From: UMGS1370 sp046957575
GTDB lineage: Bacteria; Bacillota; Clostridia; Lachnospirales; Lachnospiraceae
Direction of reading: 5' to 3'
DNA length: 64,000 bases
Assembly: GCA_046957575.1 (NCBI GenBank)
Contig: JBKUOG010000014.1
Span: 19,810 to 83,809, forward strand
Shown: positions 59,605-64,000 of the stretch, in pieces
How positions within the stretch are numbered: position 1 is the first letter of the stretch
How the letters are laid out: each line of letters begins with the position of its first letter
Made by a program: the position numbers and the translations under genes
The notes under the pieces: model-generated
The model's database searches: none
Seen by the model: only the letters and a program-made list of their open reading frames with translations
Told to the model about the DNA's origin: nothing

Positions 59605-60174
59605 TTGACTATGATGAAAAAACAAGTGATTGCATTTTTTATGGCAGTTTCCTTATCTGCCGCTGCTGTAACCGGATGTTCCGGCAGTTCGTCTGCAAAC
59701 GATACTGCTGCTCAGGAGACAGTTGTAAATGTATCTTTAGATGATGTTCTAAGTGATATAAAAGAAGCTTATGGTGAAAATTATATTCCCAACTCTGCAG
59801 CCGATGATCAAATGCTGTCAGATGTAATCGGCCTTTCTCCGGATCTGTGTGAGAGCTATGTGGCAGAGATGCCTATGATCAGTACGTTTGTAGAAACCTT
59901 TATCGGCGTAAAAGCAAAAGAGGGTAAAGGCGGTGATGTGGAAACCGCTTTAAATGCATACAGGGACCGCCTTGTCAATGACACCATGCAGTATCCTATG
60001 AATATTGCAAAAATTCAGGCATCCCAGGTAGTCCGCCATGGAGATTACGTATTTTTTGTTATGTTAGGCGCTCCTACCGATGCTGCTATGGAAGAAGGCG
60101 ATGAAGCTGCTTTAGAGTCTGCTTCTGAAAACAACCAGATTGCCATTGACATTATTGATGGCTACTTTAAATAA
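59605..60174 (+). CDS. DUF4358 lipoprotein
   Basis: 189 residues. The TTG at 59605 lies 6 bases after AAAGGAGG; an ATG two codons later is the alternative. Signal peptide with lipobox VTGC. The mature domain fits DUF4358 (LDDVLSDIKEAYG at the start; KIQASQVVRHGDYVFFVMLG), a family often encoded with MBOAT acyltransferases in Clostridia. It probably takes part in cell-surface polysaccharide acetylation outside the membrane. Confidence 0.8.
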   Translation: MTMMKKQVIAFFMAVSLSAAAVTGCSGSSSANDTAAQETVVNVSLDDVLSDIKEAYGENYIPNSAADDQMLSDVIGLSPDLCESYVAEMPMISTFVETFIGVKAKEGKGGDVETALNAYRDRLVNDTMQYPMNIAKIQASQVVRHGDYVFFVMLGAPTDAAMEEGDEAALESASENNQIAIDIIDGYFK

Positions 60175-60177
60175 GCC

Positions 60178-61602
60178 ATGGTATTCAGCAGTCTTTTATT
60201 CTTATTCCGATTTCTGCCGCTGTTTCTGGTGCTGTATTTTGCAGCACCAAAACGGCTGCGCAACAGTATTTTATTTATTGGAAGCCTGATCTTTTATGGT
60301 TGGGGGGAGCCGGTCTACATCTCCCTCCTTCTTTTTTCTACCCTGGTTGATTTTATTCATGGAAAACTGGTTGGTTCCTTTAAAGAAAAGGGCAATCTGA
60401 CAGCCGCCAAATGGGTGGTAGCGTCTTCTGCTGTCATCAATTTAGCTCTGCTCATTGTTTTTAAATATACTGATTTCTTTATCCGCACCTTTAATGAACT
60501 GACTGGCAGCAGCATTCCTCTTTTGGGACTGGCCCTTCCCATTGGAATTTCTTTTTATACATTTCAGACTATGTCCTATACCATTGATGTATACCGCGGC
60601 GAAGCGCCTGTACAAAACAATCTGATCTCTTTCGGCGCCTATGTTTCCATGTTTCCGCAGTTAATTGCCGGCCCGATTGTTCGTTATCAGGACATTGCTC
60701 TGGAACTGAACTGCCGTCAGGAAAACCTGGAGCAGTTTGCCCTGGGAATCCGCCTTTTTATCATTGGATTGGGAAAAAAAGTATTGTTGGCCAATCAAAC
60801 TGGCGCATTATGGACAGAAATCAGTGCTGTTCTTCCAGAAGAGCGAAGTATTCTGATGGTATGGATGGGAATATTGGCCTTTTCCTTCCAGATTTATTTT
60901 GATTTTTCCGGATACTCGGATATGGCAGTCGGCATGGGGCATATGCTGGGATTTCGCTTTCCGGACAACTTTTGCTACCCCTATATTTCTAAGAGTATTA
61001 CAGAATTTTGGAGACGCTGGCACATTTCCCTGGGGACCTGGTTTAAAGAATATGTCTACATTCCTCTGGGCGGAAACCGCAAAGGGAAACTTTTTCAGAT
61101 ACGCAATATTTTAATCGTATGGCTCCTTACCGGAATCTGGCATGGCGCTAATCTTAACTTTTTACTGTGGGGACTTTATTTTGGAATTCTGCTCTTATTA
61201 GAAAAATTTATCTTCAAAAACTATCTGGAACACCTGCCTTCCTGGATGCAGCATGTATACACCTGCCTTCTGGTTCTATTTGGCTGGGTACTATTTGCAT
61301 TTGAAGATATGAGCGCCGGATTTGCATACCTGCTTCAGATGCTTGGAGGTGCAGGACTGCCTCTTTGCAATGAACGAACACTGTTCCTGCTGTGCGGCAA
61401 TCTGATTTTGCTTCTGCTTTCTGCTACCCTCTCCACCCCTTTGCCGGCAAAGTTTGCAAACCATCTGTCTGCTGACAGTCCCACCAGATTTCAAATCGCA
61501 GGCAAAATTCTGGAACCTTTGTTTTTAGGTATGATCCTGTTTTTATCAGTCGCCTACCTGGTAGATGCCACTTATAATCCATTTTTATATTTCCGCTTTT
61601 AA
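60178..61602 (+). CDS. MBOAT family O-acyltransferase (AlgI/DltB-like)
   Basis: 474 residues with ten or more membrane segments. The family motif is the invariant His in IWHGANLNFLLWGLYFG (about residue 322); TEFWRRWHISLGTWFKEYVYIPLGG is the second conserved block. It moves acyl groups across the membrane for transfer to an extracellular polymer. Starts 3 bp after the lipoprotein gene stop and is followed by the DHHW gene. Confidence 0.92.
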   Translation: MVFSSLLFLFRFLPLFLVLYFAAPKRLRNSILFIGSLIFYGWGEPVYISLLLFSTLVDFIHGKLVGSFKEKGNLTAAKWVVASSAVINLALLIVFKYTDFFIRTFNELTGSSIPLLGLALPIGISFYTFQTMSYTIDVYRGEAPVQNNLISFGAYVSMFPQLIAGPIVRYQDIALELNCRQENLEQFALGIRLFIIGLGKKVLLANQTGALWTEISAVLPEERSILMVWMGILAFSFQIYFDFSGYSDMAVGMGHMLGFRFPDNFCYPYISKSITEFWRRWHISLGTWFKEYVYIPLGGNRKGKLFQIRNILIVWLLTGIWHGANLNFLLWGLYFGILLLLEKFIFKNYLEHLPSWMQHVYTCLLVLFGWVLFAFEDMSAGFAYLLQMLGGAGLPLCNERTLFLLCGNLILLLLSATLSTPLPAKFANHLSADSPTRFQIAGKILEPLFLGMILFLSVAYLVDATYNPFLYFRF

Positions 61603-61624
61603 CGCGGCCAGAAAGGATATTTCT

Positions 61625-62794
61625 ATGAAAAAACAATCTCTTTATCCGGCTGTCATCACCGGTCTTTTCTGCGCTTTTCTGGGCTGCGGCGCTCTTTTAT
61701 CGGTCTTTCTTCCCAAACATGGGTTTTCAGAAACAGAAAACCGGTATCTGGCCCAGCTTCCCAAATTTTCCTGGGACAGCTTAAAAAGCGGGAAATTCGG
61801 CAAAGATTATGAGGAATACTTAAGCGACCAGTTTCCTTTTCGCGATAGCTGGATCAGTGTGAAAACGGCTGCTGAACAGCTTCAGCTAAAAAAGGAAATC
61901 AATGGAGTTTGGATTGGAAAGGATCAATATCTTATCGAAGCCCTTTATGATGAAAATATTGACACAGAACTTTATGAAAAAAACCTGGAAAAATTGTCCG
62001 AGTTTGCAAAAAAACAGGAAAAACTTCTGGGTGCACAGCATGTTCGCATTATGCTGGTTCCTTCCTCTTCCGAAATACTAACAGATAAGCTTCCCCCTTT
62101 TGCCCACCCATTTGACCAGGCAACTGTTGCAAATGCGCTGACGCAAAATGGCATTGGCCCCCTGTTAGTCCCTGTCCACGAGGCGCTGGCGGCTGCCCAT
62201 TCCAGTTCTAATGTACTGTCGAATGGTCTTTATTACCGTACCGATCACCACTGGACCTCTGCGGGAGCATATGTCGGGTATACTGCCTGGGCTTCTTCTA
62301 TGGAATTTACTCCGCTCCCTCTATCTGATTTTACCATAGAAACTGTGGCAGACGACTTTCTTGGGACGATTCACTCAAAGCTGAATCTGCCCATTACCCC
62401 GGATTCTATTGAACTTTACCAACCCTTAAAAGAACCTGACTGGAACGTTTACTATGACGGCAATTCACAGCCATTCCATAGCCTTTATTCTATGGATGCT
62501 TTAAACACCCGCGATAAATATCGTGTATTTCTGGACGGCAATCATGGATGGACGAAAATTGAAAATCCGGCCAGTCCCTCCAATCGAAAACTTTTAATTG
62601 TAAAAGACTCATATGCCCATAGCTTCGCCCCCTTTGCAGCTCTCCACTTTGGTGAAACCCACATGATTGATCTCCGGTACTTTAACGGAAAAATCAACAA
62701 TTTTATGGAAGAGCAGGGAATTACAGATATACTGGTCCTGTATCAAATCCCTGGTTTTATAAAAGATGTAAACATCAGCAAGCTGGCATGGTAA
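61625..62794 (+). CDS. DHHW family protein (AlgJ/AlgX-like)
   Basis: 389 residues from the ATG at 61625, after GAAAGGATATTT; a 20-residue in-frame extension overlaps the MBOAT gene. A membrane anchor (about 8-27) is followed by an SGNH-like extracellular domain: the signature YRTDHHWTSAGAYVGY and IVKDSYAHSF with the Ser. Such proteins transfer acetyl groups from the MBOAT partner to polysaccharide. The end of a three-gene acetylation operon. Confidence 0.9.
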   Translation: MKKQSLYPAVITGLFCAFLGCGALLSVFLPKHGFSETENRYLAQLPKFSWDSLKSGKFGKDYEEYLSDQFPFRDSWISVKTAAEQLQLKKEINGVWIGKDQYLIEALYDENIDTELYEKNLEKLSEFAKKQEKLLGAQHVRIMLVPSSSEILTDKLPPFAHPFDQATVANALTQNGIGPLLVPVHEALAAAHSSSNVLSNGLYYRTDHHWTSAGAYVGYTAWASSMEFTPLPLSDFTIETVADDFLGTIHSKLNLPITPDSIELYQPLKEPDWNVYYDGNSQPFHSLYSMDALNTRDKYRVFLDGNHGWTKIENPASPSNRKLLIVKDSYAHSFAPFAALHFGETHMIDLRYFNGKINNFMEEQGITDILVLYQIPGFIKDVNISKLAW

Positions 62795-62863
62795 AATTCA
62801 AGTTCAGAAGCCAATTAAACTAATGACTGCAAACAGGTACAATAAAGGCAGAGAGATGATGTC

Positions 62864-62892
62864 GCTCAATCATCTAAATTAGATGATTGAGC
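62864..62892. repeat. Perfect 29-bp palindrome
   Basis: GCTCAATCATCTAA, a central A, then the exact complement TTAGATGATTGAGC. There is no loop and no adjoining T-run, so it is not a standard terminator, although it lies between two convergent genes. It may form a cruciform or act as a protein-binding site. Confidence 0.6.
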
Positions 62893-62927
62893 AATACCCT
62901 CTAAACACAGCAATAGCCTGGATATGA

Positions 62928-63545
62928 CTAAATAACTGAATAGCGTAAAATAGTTTTCAGTTTGCTTTGTTCTGTCCTGTTGGCATTATTCAAATATATT
63001 TCTCTGTGATTATTCTTAACATACTGCAAATTATTTATTTCTGCATACTGTTTCATTTTCTCAAAAGAGGCAGGTTCCTCATCAAAAGAACCAATATGTA
63101 AAATTTCTATACACATCCCATTTTGTAAAGTATCAAAGTACACTTCCTCAAACAATGGAGAAGGCTTTTTGAATTTAACCTGCTCCAACGCTGATGCAAA
63201 CATCTCTCGGCTGATAAAATACGGCTGACGTATCATGATTGTGTACTCTAAATTTTCTTTTACAAATTCTGTGCCTTCCAGCAATCTCCATACACCCTCT
63301 AAGGGATATACCACAAAATCATCAATATCATTTTCTAAATTGTCTTTAGCCGTCAATTTTTTATATCTCATTTTAATTGCATAGGCTAGTGAAAATAATG
63401 CCGATACCCGGTTAGAAAAATCGGTATCATTCGGATTTCCTTTTCCATCTATCATAATATAATTCTGTGCAGGAATGGTAACTAAAGTTGGCGTAATCTT
63501 TGCGCCATACAGGTTTTTATCTTGCTTTTTCCATTCATATCTCAT
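62928..63545 (-). CDS. GyrI-like small-molecule-binding protein
   Basis: 205 residues from the ATG at 63545, after GGAGGT. The sequence fits the GyrI-like domain family (TLVTIPAQNYIMIDGKGNPND at the start; ISREMFASALEQV), a SOUL/SRPBCC-type ligand-binding fold that often binds hydrophobic small molecules. It lies 52 bp downstream of a WYL regulator on the same strand, a common pairing. The ligand is unknown. Confidence 0.82.
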   Translation of the reverse strand: MRYEWKKQDKNLYGAKITPTLVTIPAQNYIMIDGKGNPNDTDFSNRVSALFSLAYAIKMRYKKLTAKDNLENDIDDFVVYPLEGVWRLLEGTEFVKENLEYTIMIRQPYFISREMFASALEQVKFKKPSPLFEEVYFDTLQNGMCIEILHIGSFDEEPASFEKMKQYAEINNLQYVKNNHREIYLNNANRTEQSKLKTILRYSVI

Positions 63546-63600
63546 CAAAATACCTCCTCAATCTAAAGGAAGTATATTACAAAAAACCTGACGCCGATTG

Positions 63601-63999
63601 TCAGGTTTTATATTTTTCCAAAATTAAGTTCAACTTTTCCATTAGTCCTTCACGCACATATTGGGGAGCAAGAACCTCTACACTATCGCCAAATGTGAGT
63701 AAATAGCTATACATAATTTCATTGTCGGGCAAATTCGCTGTTACATAGAGATTGTTCTCGCAATCTGTTGTAACACTGTCAGTAAATTCATCATATACAC
63801 GAAAAGCTGCTTGCGGAGAGAATTTCAAATTTACAGAAACCGTATTGTAATTCTGAATTTCTGCATGCCCTTTTGGTATATCTGAGTTTTCCCATATAAA
63901 TGTTTCCTCAGAAATAGCTAAATCTTTCATGCGGGTCAATTTAAAGGAGCGTGTGAAGAAAAGTCTGTAATTAAGATCTTCTATGATAATGATTGGGGC
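63601..63999 (-). CDS. WYL-domain transcriptional regulator, C-terminal part (runs off window)
   Basis: The reading frame is open to the right edge; about 133 residues are visible, so the N-terminal HTH lies outside. The visible part is the end of a WYL domain with the RLFFTRSFKLTRMKDL strand and the C-terminal extension (LLTFGDSVEVLAPQYVREGL). DeoR-type WYL regulators of this kind usually sit upstream of and control a GyrI-like gene, as seen here. Confidence 0.8.
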   Translation of the reverse strand, partial: APIIIIEDLNYRLFFTRSFKLTRMKDLAISEETFIWENSDIPKGHAEIQNYNTVSVNLKFSPQAAFRVYDEFTDSVTTDCENNLYVTANLPDNEIMYSYLLTFGDSVEVLAPQYVREGLMEKLNLILEKYKT

Positions 64000-64000
64000 T

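Noticed and set aside
1..64000. CRISPR arrays, insertion sequences and rRNA genes
   Set aside because: No regularly spaced direct repeats, no complete transposase and no rRNA sequence were seen.

Overview
The window looks like the chromosome of an anaerobic, spore-forming member of the Bacillota, most likely family Lachnospiraceae (class Clostridia). This rests on the spore and division gene order hup-rqcP-yabP-yabQ-divIC-spoIIE-tilS-hpt-ftsH, a CwlD-type amidase, a pyruvate formate-lyase (PFL) type fermentation locus with a clostridial 2[4Fe-4S] ferredoxin, many ABC sugar importers with AraC-type regulators, and strong AGGAGG ribosome binding sites. Species cannot be fixed from sequence alone.

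Layout. 1-1940: right end of an integrative element with a Tn916-type tyrosine integrase, abutting tRNA-Leu(UAA) and tRNA-Tyr(GUA). 2257-11640: a GH13 alpha-glucan hydrolase, then the conserved housekeeping/sporulation block on the minus strand. 11818-21296: an AT-rich catabolic island for sugar acids. It has divergent operons (aldolase, kinase, SelA/DgaE-like PLP enzyme and amidohydrolase to the left; galactonate dehydratase, ABC importer and IclR regulator to the right). Identical 12-bp inverted sites lie in the two divergent 5' leaders, and the island ends against a RhuM gene fragment. 21571-33857: rpsF-ssb-rpsR, assorted enzymes, a sirtuin, a hexosamine-1-kinase/nucleotidyltransferase pair, an AraC regulator and cwlD. 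33910-40622: a secreted phosphoesterase, a GH18 protein, an unusual Ser/Thr kinase locus and mecA. 40717-49621: a sulfatase/ABC-importer locus with a large membrane AraC regulator. 49726-53920: an unusual PFL locus. 53977-63999: MerR-type protein, an anti-sigma/sigma pair interrupted by murG, HIT protein, rhomboid protease, an MBOAT/DHHW polysaccharide acetylation operon, and a GyrI-like/WYL pair cut by the window edge.

The two most unusual items are these. (1) The PFL is split. The 684-residue core keeps the catalytic Cys-Cys pair but stops exactly where the glycyl-radical domain should begin. That domain is a separate 81-residue protein two genes downstream, and between them sits a 74-residue relative that has lost the glycine loop. 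(2) The Ser/Thr kinase gene ends with a T TTT TTA slippery heptamer, and the -1 frame continues for 193 codons encoding a second P-loop domain that has no usable start codon of its own. This points to a frameshifted kinase-ATPase-ATPase fusion, or to a homopolymer indel.

Further points of interest are a spoIIE gene lacking its membrane domain but with a Spo0A-type promoter (21-bp spacer), and two copies of a two-hairpin element with an invariant 10-nt linker flanking the PFL locus.
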